A stretch of DNA of 64,000 nt from Mongoliitalea daihaiensis (lineage in GTDB: Bacteria; Bacteroidota; Bacteroidia; Cytophagales; Cyclobacteriaceae). Under the pieces are notes generated by a model. It was given only the letters and a program-made list of their open reading frames with translations, searched no databases and was not told the DNA's origin. Both the position numbers and the translations under genes were made by a program. Of the stretch, positions 25,187 to 34,799 are shown in pieces. Position 1 is the stretch's first letter, and the number at the start of each line of letters is the position of its first letter. Location: positions 375,501 through 439,500 of the forward strand of contig NZ_CP063779.1 in the NCBI RefSeq assembly GCF_021596945.1. The letters are read 5' to 3'.

Positions 25187-27598
25187 ATGAAAATTTCATA
25201 TAACAGACTTAAAGCCTTCATTGCCATCCAAGAAAGCCCTGAGGAGATCGCGGCCTTATTAACGGGAAGTGGCTTGGAGGTCGAAGGAATAGAGATTTTT
25301 GAATCGATCAAAGGAGGACTAGAGGGAGTAGTGATCGGCGAAGTACTTACCTGTGAAAGACACCCCAATGCAGATAAGCTAAGCTTGACAACTGTTGATA
25401 TTGGTTCAGAAATAGTTCCTATCGTATGCGGAGCTCCCAATGTAGCTCAAGGGCAAAAAGTAATCGTAGCCAAAGAAGGCTGTACTTTATACCCTTTATC
25501 GGGAGAACCCTTTGAAATCAAAAAAGCGAAAATCCGTGGGGAAGTTTCTCAGGGAATGATTTGTGCTGAAGATGAAATAGGTATAGGCGAAAGTCATGCG
25601 GGTATCATGGTTTTGGATACTGAACTAGCAAATGGGACACCTGCCGCAAAATATTTCAACATTGTAAAAGACCATATATTAGAAATTGGCTTAACCCCCA
25701 ACAGAGCTGATGCTGCTTCACACTTGGGTGTAGCAAGGGACCTAAAAGCGCTGCTTGGAAGAGAAATCTGTATACATGCAGTAAATGATTTTTCTCCCGA
25801 CAATGAATCTAAGATCATCCCAGTAGAAGTCACCAATGCAGCGGATTGCCCGAGGTACGCAGGACTGAGTATTTCCAATGTAAAAGTTGGACCATCTCCT
25901 GAATGGTTACAAAACTACCTAAAGGCCTTGGATTTGGAGCCAATCAATAACATTGTAGACATTACCAATTTTATCCTGCACGACTTAGGTCAACCATTGC
26001 ATGCCTTCGACGCTGACAAAATAAATGGGGGTAAAATCATTGTGCAGAAACTTGCCAAAGATAGTCTATTCGTCACATTGGATGACAAAGAACGTAAACT
26101 TTCCGGAGAAGAATTGATGATTTGCGATGAAAAGGGAGGACTTTGCATTGCTGGGGTTTTTGGAGGAAAAGGATCCGGTGTCTCAGACCAAACTACCTCA
26201 ATCTTCTTGGAATCCGCCTACTTCTCTCCTGACATCATCCGAAAAGGCTCCCAATTTCATGGCTTAAAAACAGACGCTTCCTTCCGCTTTGAGCGAGGTA
26301 CTGATCCCAATATGCCCGTCTATGCCTTGAAGAGAGCGGCATTACTCATCAAAGAAATTGCAGGTGGGGAGATTTCCTCTCCAATTATAGACGTGTATCC
26401 AGAGCCAGTTGAAGACCGTGTGATTGAGGTCAGCTATGCCAATATCACCCGATTAATCGGGAAAGAATTGGAGAAATCCCATATCAAAGAAATCCTCGAA
26501 TCTTTGGAGATTCAATACATTGGTGAGACAGAAAAAAACATCACTGTTCAAGTGAAACCTTACCGCGTGGATGTAATACGGGAAGCCGACGTCATCGAGG
26601 AAATTCTGAGAATCTATGGATTTGACAATGTAGCGCTGAGCGAAAACTTGCAAGCCGATTACTTAGCTGAACATCCGAGCAAAGACCTTAATAAATTACA
26701 GCTCCGCTTGAGTGAACTCTTAGCATCTAGAGGATTCTTTGAAATCATCACCAATTCGCTGACCAAACCATTTTATGCAGAAAAATCGGGGTTTTTAAAC
26801 CCATCTGCCAACGTAGAAATTCTCAACAAATTGAGTGAAGATTTGGGCGTGATGCGTCAAAACCTATTGTTTTCTGGTTTAGAAGTTTTGGCACACAACA
26901 TCAACCGAAGACAAAAAGACCTGAAGGTTTTCGAGTTTGGTACGGTTTATTCAAAAACCAGTGATGGGTATGCAGAAGGTAGAAAAATCGCTCTATCCTT
27001 AACTGGTGATAAAGCCGCAGAAAGCTGGCTGGAACCTTCCAAAAAGTTGACTTTCACCGACCTATATGCTGCGGTAGAACTCATCGTTGAAAAGTTAGGT
27101 ATCAGTAATATATCAACTGAAATTATCCATACCGCGCCTTTTGATTATGCATTGCAGTTGAAGTTAGGGGAAAAAGTATTGGGTACAGCTGGTCTTGTAC
27201 AAGAATCGCTCGCGAGATTAGCGGAAGTTAAGCAAGAAGTCTGGTATGCCGAATTGGATTGGGACCTATTGGGTAAAAAAGCCAGTGGGCTCAAAAAATT
27301 CCAAGAAATTTCTAAATTCCCGGAAGTAAGAAGAGACCTCTCTTTGGTCATCGATCGCGAAATTTCTTACGATCAGATCAAGAAGGTAGCATTGAAAGCC
27401 GGAGGAAAATTGCTTCAACGCATGGGTGCTTTTGATGTGTATCAAGGAGACAAAATCGAAGCTGGTAAAAAAGCCTATGCCTTGAGTTTCTACCTTCAAG
27501 ACACCGAGCAAACATTAACCGATAAAGTCATTGAAAAAACAATGTCCCGATTGATTCAAACTTTTGAAAATGAAGTAGGGGCATATATCCGAAAATAA
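25187..27598 (+). CDS. pheT: Phenylalanine--tRNA ligase beta subunit
   Basis: The protein has 803 aa. It has the full bacterial layout: N-terminal MKISYNRLKAFIAIQESPEE, an EMAP/OB tRNA-binding domain (about 40-150, VIGEVLTCERHPNADKLSLT), B3/B4 editing domain (about 210-390, with LGQPLHAFDADKI and TDASFRFERGTDPN), B5 domain, catalytic-like core, and the C-terminal FDX-ACB anticodon-binding domain (FQEISKFPEVRRDLSLVIDR). It forms an alpha2-beta2 enzyme with PheS, encoded elsewhere. It heads an operon with the coiled-coil protein and zapA. Confidence 0.98.
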   Translation: MKISYNRLKAFIAIQESPEEIAALLTGSGLEVEGIEIFESIKGGLEGVVIGEVLTCERHPNADKLSLTTVDIGSEIVPIVCGAPNVAQGQKVIVAKEGCTLYPLSGEPFEIKKAKIRGEVSQGMICAEDEIGIGESHAGIMVLDTELANGTPAAKYFNIVKDHILEIGLTPNRADAASHLGVARDLKALLGREICIHAVNDFSPDNESKIIPVEVTNAADCPRYAGLSISNVKVGPSPEWLQNYLKALDLEPINNIVDITNFILHDLGQPLHAFDADKINGGKIIVQKLAKDSLFVTLDDKERKLSGEELMICDEKGGLCIAGVFGGKGSGVSDQTTSIFLESAYFSPDIIRKGSQFHGLKTDASFRFERGTDPNMPVYALKRAALLIKEIAGGEISSPIIDVYPEPVEDRVIEVSYANITRLIGKELEKSHIKEILESLEIQYIGETEKNITVQVKPYRVDVIREADVIEEILRIYGFDNVALSENLQADYLAEHPSKDLNKLQLRLSELLASRGFFEIITNSLTKPFYAEKSGFLNPSANVEILNKLSEDLGVMRQNLLFSGLEVLAHNINRRQKDLKVFEFGTVYSKTSDGYAEGRKIALSLTGDKAAESWLEPSKKLTFTDLYAAVELIVEKLGISNISTEIIHTAPFDYALQLKLGEKVLGTAGLVQESLARLAEVKQEVWYAELDWDLLGKKASGLKKFQEISKFPEVRRDLSLVIDREISYDQIKKVALKAGGKLLQRMGAFDVYQGDKIEAGKKAYALSFYLQDTEQTLTDKVIEKTMSRLIQTFENEVGAYIRK

Positions 27599-27599
27599 C

Positions 27600-27884
27600 A
27601 TGATTCACGAATCCCTTCAACGTACAGAAAAGCTCGTTCAGCAGCTTGGCAAAAAACTTCAACAGTCTCAAAAAGACAATGAGGCCTTGCAATCCGAGTT
27701 AATTTCCTTGAGAAATCAATTGGATTCGAAAGAACGTACCTTGGAGGATTTTAAAAATCAAATTAAAATCGCTAAACTTGTAAACAGCATACCGGTAGAA
27801 GACTTGGAGTCTGCCGAATTGAGAGAAAAGATCAATAATTATATACAGGAAATTGACAATATAATCGCCTATTTGTCTGAGTGA
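27600..27884 (+). CDS. Small coiled-coil protein
   Basis: The protein has 94 aa and is almost entirely one predicted coiled coil (LQQSQKDNEALQSELISLRN with heptad spacing), ending in a short helix (NNYIQEIDNIIAYLSE). Its start lies directly after the pheT stop, and it ends one base before the zapA start, so the three genes are one operon. Coupling to zapA suggests a role near the divisome, and a ZapB-like partner is a possibility, but this is only context. Confidence 0.75.
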   Translation: MIHESLQRTEKLVQQLGKKLQQSQKDNEALQSELISLRNQLDSKERTLEDFKNQIKIAKLVNSIPVEDLESAELREKINNYIQEIDNIIAYLSE

Positions 27885-27885
27885 T

Positions 27886-28170
27886 ATGGAAACACTTTCG
27901 ATTAGAATTAAGATTGGGGACCGTGAGTACCCGATGAAGGTGAAAGCAGAAGATGAAGCCAAAATCAGACATGCAGGCAAGTTGATTAACGATAAAATCA
28001 AAAGATACCGCGAGGAGTTTGGCTTGGATGACAGGCAAGACTTATTGGCCATGGTGGCGTTTGACGCAGTAGTGGAATCCATGGAACAAAACCTCCTTAA
28101 CAGTGAAGACAGTGAATTGATAAAATCCAATATAGAACGCATCAATCAACAGCTCGAATCTCTTTTATGA
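27886..28170 (+). CDS. zapA: Cell division protein ZapA
   Basis: The protein has 94 aa. The N-terminal globular part has SIRIKIGDREYPMKVKAEDE, the middle ARIRHAGKLINDKI-like helix, then DLLAMVAFDAVVESMEQNLL and a C-terminal coiled coil, the ZapA layout. It cross-links FtsZ protofilaments at midcell. The position after a coiled-coil gene and pheT, and 70 bp before rny, is a frequent arrangement in this group. Confidence 0.9.
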   Translation: METLSIRIKIGDREYPMKVKAEDEAKIRHAGKLINDKIKRYREEFGLDDRQDLLAMVAFDAVVESMEQNLLNSEDSELIKSNIERINQQLESLL

Positions 28171-28240
28171 TTTATCGTACCATCCTCAATTGGTAGATTT
28201 TTAGGCTCTACAGGGTAGCGTAATTAACTATATATTACCT

Positions 28241-29809
28241 ATGGGAGCATCCGCATTATTTATTATCCTCGCAGGCCTCGTTGGCTTGGCGATAGGAGCT
28301 GGAATAGCCAGTGTATTTGTAAAAAATAATAGTAAAAAAATTGAAGAAGAAGCACGTGACAAAGCAAAAAGCATAGTCCGTGAGGCTGAAATCAATGCAG
28401 AGGCATTGAAAAAAGACCGTATCCTGGAAGCCAAAGAAAAATACCTGAGACTGAAATCTGAGTTTGAGGAGGAGATGAACAAAAAGAAAAATATCATCAT
28501 CACCAACGAAAACAAAATCAAACAACGGGAACAGGTACTTTCAAAGGAGCTAGAGCAAATCAAGAGAAAAGAAGCTGAACTGGATTCCAAAAAAGAAAAC
28601 CTTCAGGCTCAGCTACATTCTATTCAAGTGAAAAAGGAGGATCTTGACCGAATTACCAATCAAAGAATAGCCGATTTAGAAAAAATCGCTAATCTGACAA
28701 GAGACGAAGCCAAGGAACAATTGGTGGAAATGCTCAAAGACGAAGCGCAAACGAAAGCCTCTTCCCACATCAAAGATATTTTAGACAATGCAAAACTGAC
28801 TGCTACCAAGCAAGCTAAAAAAATTGTTTTGGATACTATTCAGCGAACAGCGACTGAACATGCCATCGAGAACTGTGTCTCAGTATTCAACATTGAATCC
28901 GATGACATCAAGGGTAAAATCATTGGTAGAGAGGGTAGAAATATACGTGCGTTGGAAGCCGCTACCGGCGTAGAAATTATCGTTGATGATACTCCTGAAG
29001 CAATCATCATCTCAGGCTTTGATCCAGTGAGAAGAGAGGTTGCAAGACTTTCCCTACACCGATTGGTTCAGGATGGACGTATCCACCCTGCACGCATCGA
29101 AGAGGTTGTACAAAAGACCGAGAAAAACATCGAAGAAGAGATTGTGGAAATCGGGGAAAGAACTTGTATTGAACTAGGAATTCATGGATTGCACCCGGAA
29201 TTGATTCGCATGGTAGGACGCATGAGATTCCGTTCTTCTTACGGTCAAAACCTATTGCATCACTCCAAAGAAGTGGCCCGTCTGTGTGCCACCATGGCGG
29301 CTGAAATGGGCTTAAATGCTAAGTTGGCGAAAAGAGCAGGTCTCCTTCACGATATTGGAAAAGTTTACCCAGAAGAGGCGGAGTTGCCTCATGCAATCTT
29401 GGGTATGGAGTTGGCAAAGAAGTATAAGGAGCATCCAGAAGTATGCAATGCGATTGGAGCTCACCACGATGAGATTGAGATGACTACAATGATCTCACCT
29501 ATTGTACAGGCCTGTGATGCTGTATCAGGTTCCAGACCAGGCGCAAGAAGGGAAATCATGGATAGTTACATCAAACGACTCAAAGAATTGGAAACCCTTG
29601 CCCTCAGCTTTGACGGAGTCAACAAGTGTTTCGCAATGCAAGCAGGAAGGGAATTGCGTGTAATGGTAGATGCGGACAATGTAGATGATCAAACAGCAAG
29701 CAAACTTTCCTTCGATATTTCCCAAAAGATTGAAAAAGAAATGCAGTATCCTGGTCAAATCAAGATTACTGTCATTCGGGAAATGAGAGCAGTAAGCTAC
29801 GCCAAGTAA
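28241..29809 (+). CDS. rny: Ribonuclease Y
   Basis: The protein has 522 aa. One N-terminal TM segment ([20 protein letters not shown]) is followed by a long coiled coil (about 30-190), a KH domain ([20 protein letters not shown], about 225-245), an HD phosphohydrolase domain (GLLHDIGK, about 366-373, and GAHHDEIE), and a conserved C-terminal domain. It is a membrane-bound endoribonuclease that starts mRNA turnover in organisms where RNase E is not the main decay enzyme. It is separated from zapA by a 70-bp gap and ends at a terminator. Confidence 0.97.
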   Translation: MGASALFIILAGLVGLAIGAGIASVFVKNNSKKIEEEARDKAKSIVREAEINAEALKKDRILEAKEKYLRLKSEFEEEMNKKKNIIITNENKIKQREQVLSKELEQIKRKEAELDSKKENLQAQLHSIQVKKEDLDRITNQRIADLEKIANLTRDEAKEQLVEMLKDEAQTKASSHIKDILDNAKLTATKQAKKIVLDTIQRTATEHAIENCVSVFNIESDDIKGKIIGREGRNIRALEAATGVEIIVDDTPEAIIISGFDPVRREVARLSLHRLVQDGRIHPARIEEVVQKTEKNIEEEIVEIGERTCIELGIHGLHPELIRMVGRMRFRSSYGQNLLHHSKEVARLCATMAAEMGLNAKLAKRAGLLHDIGKVYPEEAELPHAILGMELAKKYKEHPEVCNAIGAHHDEIEMTTMISPIVQACDAVSGSRPGARREIMDSYIKRLKELETLALSFDGVNKCFAMQAGRELRVMVDADNVDDQTASKLSFDISQKIEKEMQYPGQIKITVIREMRAVSYAK

Positions 29810-29828
29810 TTAATCCTAGCCTTATATT

Positions 29829-29863
29829 CAAATCCCCAAGCAATCCTGTTTGGGGATTTTTGC
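29829..29863 (+). terminator. Terminator of rny
   Basis: AAATCCCCA (29830-29838) pairs with TGGGGATTT (29851-29859) across a 12-nt loop, followed by TT. It lies directly in front of the beheaded Xre antitoxin gene. Confidence 0.82.
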
Positions 29864-30184
29864 ATTTTAAAGGAATCTTTCGAAAGCCTCAAAGCGATAG
29901 CAGGATTAGATTACAATACCTTAGCAGCTGCATTGGGCATTTCTGCTAAGACCATACAGCGCAAAGAAGTATTTGACACCATCCAATCAGAAAAGATTTT
30001 TGAGTTGGCTGAGTTATATGCTATGGGCATCTCTTATTTTGGCTTAGAAGGTTTCCGTAGATGGATGGAGCGCCCACTTTTTTCTATTGGTAATCGCAAG
30101 CCATTGGACTTGATAGATGTATCCGAAGGCTTGGACATCTTAAAGTCTGAGATCATGCGCTTGCAGCATGGTATTGCTATATAA
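29864..30184 (+). pseudogene. Xre/MbcA/ParS-type antitoxin, 5'-truncated
   Basis: The reading frame is open from the rny stop to 30184 but has no ATG, GTG or normal leader. The recognisable protein starts at about 29864 (ILKESFESLKAIAGLDYNTL), continues into an HTH (LAAALGISAKTIQRK), then a DUF2384-type toxin-binding domain (FELAELYAMGISYFG, RRWMERPLFSIGN, PLDLIDVSEG). Antitoxins of RES/Xre modules usually carry about 40 further N-terminal residues, which are absent; the rny terminator occupies their place. Translation could only start at ATT 29864 or TTG 29933, the latter leaving 83 aa with half an HTH. It is followed 4 bp later by an intact RES gene. Confidence 0.65.
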
Positions 30185-30188
30185 GCTC

Positions 30189-30644
30189 ATGAAAGCCTAT
30201 AGAATTGCGTTGACAACTTATGCCGACACGAGTGGTGAAGGGGCGAAACGCTATGGAGGCAGATGGAATTTACCTGGTACTCCTGCCCTGTATGCAGGCG
30301 AAAATATTGCAGTTGCATTAGTAGAAAGATTGACCATTGATCCGGAGCTTTTCTCATCGGAACGACATATCCTTTACTCTATCATCGAATTTGATTTACC
30401 GAGCGAACACATTTTCACACCTACCCTTGAGGAATTACCTACTGGTTGGAACAGCCTCCCGGCAACTCAGGCATCTATGCATTTTGGCAATAAACTTTTG
30501 ATGGAAGGGAGATTGGGTTTTGCTATTCCTTCTATTGTAGACCTCACTTCCCTGAATCTTGTGATTAATCCACAAGCAGAGCTATTTTCTTGCCTAACCA
30601 TCAAATCTTATTCGCTTAACTTAGATAACCGAATCATTCGGTAA
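30189..30644 (+). CDS. RES-domain toxin
   Basis: 151 aa from the ATG at 30189 (MKAYRIALTTYADTSGEGAK). The RES family signature is intact: the early YRI and GGRWNLPGTPALYAGENIAV with its Arg, Tyr and the following VALVERL Glu, then IPSIVDLTSLNLVINPQAEL containing the Ser, and the final NLDNRIIR. RES toxins are NAD-degrading enzymes neutralised by an Xre-type antitoxin. It starts 4 bp after the antitoxin stop, the usual operon order, but that antitoxin lacks its N-terminus and start codon. Confidence 0.87.
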   Translation: MKAYRIALTTYADTSGEGAKRYGGRWNLPGTPALYAGENIAVALVERLTIDPELFSSERHILYSIIEFDLPSEHIFTPTLEELPTGWNSLPATQASMHFGNKLLMEGRLGFAIPSIVDLTSLNLVINPQAELFSCLTIKSYSLNLDNRIIR

Positions 30645-30658
30645 ATTATAAATTGATC

Positions 30659-32293
30659 TTACTTTACATTCCGAAGCATTCTGGATTGTTGCTCTCCTGT
30701 AAAAAGTTCTCCATCCACTCTAATTTTGGTTAGAAAGAATACATCTTTAGTAGCTTCTTTCATATTTTCATCCATAAAGCGAACCTTTTGCTTTCCAGAA
30801 AGCAGAAAAAAATCATCATACCAATAGCGAAGCTCTAAAGATTCTTCTTTGGTCTCTCGAATCCGTGAGTTTTCATCAATCAATTGAATTTCGAATTCTT
30901 CATTTAGAAAAATCATTTCTCCCTCTTTGAGGTAGGTAGCTAAAATTTTCACCCCATCCAAATGGAGGAAATGTAGCTTTTCCCCATCAAAATGAACTTC
31001 TCCATACTTTCCAGGTACAATACGGGTATGGTTAAATAAATTGATTGCATTATCCCATAAAACCCTCCCATCTCGATGGATATAGATCATATAAGCCGCA
31101 TGATAGCGGTATTCTGTCGGGGTCATCGCATTCATGGTTCGGAATCCCGGGTTGCGAACTCCCCACGGCCCTCCCATAAAGTTAGGGTCATAAAACATCC
31201 GCTGATTAGCATTCACCTGTGGAGAATACACACCGTCACGGGTAGTATATCGGGGATTATTAATGGTAAGATTTTCCGTGTAGATCAAAAAACCGTTTGG
31301 GGTTGGTATGATCTCCCGAAGTGTAAATACCGGCCGGATGATGGGTACTTTCCCTTTTGCAATCGTTTTTTCAATAGTCCTGATCTTTTTCAGTTCTTGT
31401 TTTTCAGAAAGATAAGCATAGTAATTTGGGAAGTCTTCCAAGGTATACTTTTTCATCTCATACTCACCAAATTGATTGATCTCTGCGATATAGAGACCTC
31501 GATAAGCTTCTCTTCTTCGTAAGCCAAAGGTGCCAAGCATGTACTGCTGATAATCCTGAATTTCTGTCAACACTCCTTCAACTAATTCATTTTCTTGGCT
31601 CTCAGAGTCCTGCATCACCACATCCCGCATCTTATTTCCTTGGTTATCAAAACTTAATAAGGTAAGTTGCTTTTCTTTGAAGCGATTACGTTTGGAGACT
31701 AAAATATCAAGCAAGCCTAGTTCAGGCTCTTTTCTCACCTGCAAAATTTTACTATCCCTGAAATAAATTCCTTCCAACGTGAGAATGCTCCCATCCTCTA
31801 ATCGAAAAAGTTGTACTGCCGGTCGATTTTCAATTAAGCCCATTAAAGCCACGCTCCCATCAAACACAATAAACTCCTGCAACTCCATTCCCAACAACTT
31901 ACTTAGATCAACTTCTTTGGCTTCTTTACTCAGCAAGTCAATGGCAATCAAATATTTGTCCGTACTTAATGTAGTACCTTTTTGCATCAATGCGTAAAAT
32001 ACACCTTCATCAATGTCATAACCTACCAAATCGTAATTATCCTTGACAGCTACTTCATGTACTGGCTCTGAATGTAACTCCTCATTTGCAACAAAGAACT
32101 GCAATTTGGTCTTGAGGTTGAAGCCTTTCTCTGGCAGAGTCCTAAATCCAACCACACGCTCACCATCCATAATGACCATAAAATCATTCTCCATGAATTT
32201 CACCTCTACCTCATGCCTGTTGAGAAAGGTAACTTGTGCATAGCTAATCAAAGCCATACCTATCAAGATCCATGTGAGCAAAATCTTTTTCAT
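30659..32293 (-). CDS. Exported protein of unknown function
   Basis: 544 aa from the ATG at 32293 (MKKILLTWILIGMALISYAQ, a clear signal peptide with cleavage after YAQ). A longer reading from 32383 would lie inside the EVE gene. The mature part is rich in beta strands and charged turns, with repeated short 'V..YDIDEGVFYALM', 'GLLDILVSKRNRF' type strand patterns, which suggests a propeller-like or all-beta periplasmic protein. No family is recognised. It overlaps the end of the upstream EVE gene by 4 bp and is probably co-transcribed with it. Confidence 0.75.
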   Translation of the reverse strand: MKKILLTWILIGMALISYAQVTFLNRHEVEVKFMENDFMVIMDGERVVGFRTLPEKGFNLKTKLQFFVANEELHSEPVHEVAVKDNYDLVGYDIDEGVFYALMQKGTTLSTDKYLIAIDLLSKEAKEVDLSKLLGMELQEFIVFDGSVALMGLIENRPAVQLFRLEDGSILTLEGIYFRDSKILQVRKEPELGLLDILVSKRNRFKEKQLTLLSFDNQGNKMRDVVMQDSESQENELVEGVLTEIQDYQQYMLGTFGLRRREAYRGLYIAEINQFGEYEMKKYTLEDFPNYYAYLSEKQELKKIRTIEKTIAKGKVPIIRPVFTLREIIPTPNGFLIYTENLTINNPRYTTRDGVYSPQVNANQRMFYDPNFMGGPWGVRNPGFRTMNAMTPTEYRYHAAYMIYIHRDGRVLWDNAINLFNHTRIVPGKYGEVHFDGEKLHFLHLDGVKILATYLKEGEMIFLNEEFEIQLIDENSRIRETKEESLELRYWYDDFFLLSGKQKVRFMDENMKEATKDVFFLTKIRVDGELFTGEQQSRMLRNVK

Positions 32294-32697
32294 TGGGCTT
32301 GCGCTAGTATATGGTCGAAAACTTCTTTTTCTACAGGCATGACAGACAACCGGCTCTGCTTGAGCAAGGGAAGACTGGCACAAGCAGGATCTTCTTTAAT
32401 CATGGCTAAGGTAAATGGAAATTCGAATACTTTTACCCCTTGAAGGCGAACAGCTACCCAACCTTTACCCTCTTCGTCTTTTGGATCGGGAAATGCTTCT
32501 TCCACTACTTTGCTGACACCAACGATGGCCTTTTCTTTTCCACTGTGGTAAAATAACATCAAATCACCCATTTGCATAGATTTCAGGAAGTTACGGGCCT
32601 GATAGTTACGGATTCCATCCCATATATCATCCTCTTTCCCCATCAAATCCTGAAAGCTATATTCCTCAGGTTCAGATTTTACGAGCCAGTACTGCAT
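32290..32697 (-). CDS. EVE-domain protein
   Basis: The protein has 135 aa and is a single EVE (PUA-like) domain: MQYWLVKSEPEEYSFQDLMG, then DIWDGIRNYQARNFLKSMQM, GDLMLFYHSGKEKAIVGV and WVAVRLQGVKVFEFPFTLAM. EVE domains bind modified bases or nucleotides in DNA or RNA; the human relative is THYN1. The natural ligand here is unknown. It is followed, with a 4-bp overlap, by the secreted protein gene. Confidence 0.9.
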   Translation of the reverse strand: MQYWLVKSEPEEYSFQDLMGKEDDIWDGIRNYQARNFLKSMQMGDLMLFYHSGKEKAIVGVSKVVEEAFPDPKDEEGKGWVAVRLQGVKVFEFPFTLAMIKEDPACASLPLLKQSRLSVMPVEKEVFDHILAQAQ

Positions 32698-32766
32698 AAG
32701 TATCGTTTTTTAATGAAGGTAAGATACATGATATCAATTTCATTTTAAAACAATAATTGATGACAT

Positions 32767-34509
32767 TTGTCTTACTATACAACCAACCTTTTTGAAATTT
32801 TGGACCAGAAAACAATCCTTAGACGTCTCAAACTCATCATCAAGCTTATGGAGCTGCATGATGAGAACAGTTTCAAAATCCGAAGCTACCAATCCGCAGT
32901 CAATACCATTGATCGAGGGGATGCATCCATCGAAGGAAAATCAGTAGCCGAACTCCAATCCATCCAAGGTATTGGTAAAAGTATTGCAGAAGTAATTGCC
33001 TCCTTGCAAGAGAATGGCTCTCACATGGTGCTGGATGACTTACTGCAACGAACGCCTGAAGGTATTTTAGAAATTTTGGAGATCAAGGGCTTGGGACCCA
33101 AAAAGGTAAAAATCCTGTGGGATGAATTGAACATCACTTCCACACATGAACTGATGGAAGCCTGCCAATCCGGGCAAGTAGCGAAGGCCAAAGGTTTTGG
33201 TGAAAAAACCCAAGAAAGCATCATTCAGGCCTTGGAATTTAAAGCTGCCAATCAGGGAAAATGGCTCTATGCAGATATTGAATTAAGTGCTGAAGCCTTT
33301 TTGGAAGAAGTAAAGGAGAAGCTTGGAGTGTCTAAAATTGCCTTTGTGGGGGATTTTGCCAGAAAAATGGAGATCATCGATACCATTGAACTATTGGTGG
33401 GTACTGACCATCCAAAGGCCGCTCTTCAAACCTTAGACAGTCTTGAAAACATTGAAAAGGACCAAAAACACTCCAGTCCTTTCAAATGGAGAGGTAAAAT
33501 CATCGCTCCTGAGGTTTCTTTGATCATTCATTTTTCATCAGAAAACAGATTTATCAGTGAAAAAATGCTCCGCTCGGCATCGAAGGCGCATTTACTTTAT
33601 CCACTAGAAAACAACCAAACCTTGGCAGAAACCATTCAGGGAAATCCTGAAGTTAATTCCGAGGAGGATATTTATACAAAAGTCAATCTCCCGTTTATTC
33701 CTGAAGAATTAAGGGATGGTTTTTTTGAGTTTGATATTGCCGAAGCGGAACAGTTGGATAAACTTCTTACCCTTGCTGATTTGAAAGGTATCCTACATAA
33801 TCACTCTACGTATTCGGATGGCAAACATAGCCTTCGTCAAATGGCTGAGCATTGCAAGGCTTTGGGATACGAGTATCTAGGGATTTCCGACCACAGCCGC
33901 ACAGCTTCCTATGCAGGAGGGTTGGACATTGATCGGGTGCAGCAGCAACATCAGGAAATCGATGCACTAAACAAAGAGTTGGCTCCTTTCAAAATCTTCA
34001 AAGGAATCGAAAGTGATATTTTGTTGGATGGGAGTTTGGATTACCCAACTGAGGTATTGGCTAGTTTCGACTTTATCGTGTCTTCTATCCATTCATCCTT
34101 GAATATGGATCAGAAAAAGGCTACAGCACGTTTGTTAAAAGCCATTGAAAATCCCTACACCACCATCCTAGGACATCCAACTGGAAGGTTATTGTTGAGG
34201 AGAGAAGGCTACCCTATCGACCATAAGGTCATCATTGACGCTTGTGCTGCCAATGGTGTAGTCATCGAAATCAACTCCCACCCTTGGCGCTTGGACTTGG
34301 ATTGGAGATGGATACAGTACGCCTTGGAAAAGGGCGTGATGCTATCCATCAATCCTGATGCGCATGAGATGGACGGGTATTTGGATATGAAATATGGGGT
34401 ATTGGTAGCACGCAAAGGTGGGCTGACCAAAGAAAAAACCTTCAACACCCTAACGCTACAGGAAATGGAGCGTTATTTACAGTCACGAAAACAACACATC
34501 ACTCCATGA
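32767..34509 (+). CDS. PHP-domain PolX-like protein with degenerate polymerase site
   Basis: The protein has 580 aa. The only in-frame start before the first domain is TTG at 32767. The N-terminal part (about 1-160) is the PolX 8-kDa/fingers region with two helix-hairpin-helices (IQGIGKSIAEVIA, IKGLGPKKVKILW). At about 187-212, where family-X polymerases have GSxRRxxExVxDID, the sequence reads FVGDFARKMEIIDTIELLVG, so the metal-binding Asp pair is not conserved. The C-terminal PHP domain (from about 338) is complete: LHNHSTYSDGKHSLRQMAEH, GISDHSRTA, FKGIESDIL, SSIHSSL, LGHPTGRLLLRREG, INPDAHEMDGY. It is probably a 3'-5' exonuclease or phosphoesterase without polymerase activity. Confidence 0.85.
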   Translation: MSYYTTNLFEILDQKTILRRLKLIIKLMELHDENSFKIRSYQSAVNTIDRGDASIEGKSVAELQSIQGIGKSIAEVIASLQENGSHMVLDDLLQRTPEGILEILEIKGLGPKKVKILWDELNITSTHELMEACQSGQVAKAKGFGEKTQESIIQALEFKAANQGKWLYADIELSAEAFLEEVKEKLGVSKIAFVGDFARKMEIIDTIELLVGTDHPKAALQTLDSLENIEKDQKHSSPFKWRGKIIAPEVSLIIHFSSENRFISEKMLRSASKAHLLYPLENNQTLAETIQGNPEVNSEEDIYTKVNLPFIPEELRDGFFEFDIAEAEQLDKLLTLADLKGILHNHSTYSDGKHSLRQMAEHCKALGYEYLGISDHSRTASYAGGLDIDRVQQQHQEIDALNKELAPFKIFKGIESDILLDGSLDYPTEVLASFDFIVSSIHSSLNMDQKKATARLLKAIENPYTTILGHPTGRLLLRREGYPIDHKVIIDACAANGVVIEINSHPWRLDLDWRWIQYALEKGVMLSINPDAHEMDGYLDMKYGVLVARKGGLTKEKTFNTLTLQEMERYLQSRKQHITP

Positions 34510-34793
34510 ACTGGAAAGAAAAAGACTCCGGATTATTGTTACAGCGCTCCTTCTTATTTGGTATCACAGGTATTGTTATCTGCTTGATTCCTTTAATCAA
34601 TAAAAACTTTCTGTTTATGAATTTGCCTATGGGTCCTCTGAATGGAGTAGGCATCTTACTACAATTCTTTGGGCTAAGCATTGCCGTGATGGTCATGCGT
34701 CAGCGCAAAGTAGCTGAAGAACTCCAGGAAAAAGCTAAGAAGATGATTTTGGTATTGGCGGTGGCCTTGGTGTTTTTCTTTATGGTGATATAG
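34506..34793 (+). CDS. Small three-TM membrane protein
   Basis: 95 aa overlapping the PolX-like gene by 4 bp (ATGA), so translationally coupled. Three hydrophobic segments are at about 15-32, 40-62 and 78-95; a charged helix (RQRKVAEELQEKAKK) separates the last two. The C-terminus ends inside the membrane (VLVALVFFFMVI style). No family is recognised. Array C begins within 15 bp of its stop. Confidence 0.7.
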   Translation: MNWKEKDSGLLLQRSFLFGITGIVICLIPLINKNFLFMNLPMGPLNGVGILLQFFGLSIAVMVMRQRKVAEELQEKAKKMILVLAVALVFFFMVI

Positions 34794-34799
34794 GAAACG

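Noticed and set aside
28171-28240. 6S RNA between zapA and rny
   Set aside because: A 6S RNA gene is found next to zapA in some bacteria, but this gap is only 70 bp and shows no long rod-like pairing.
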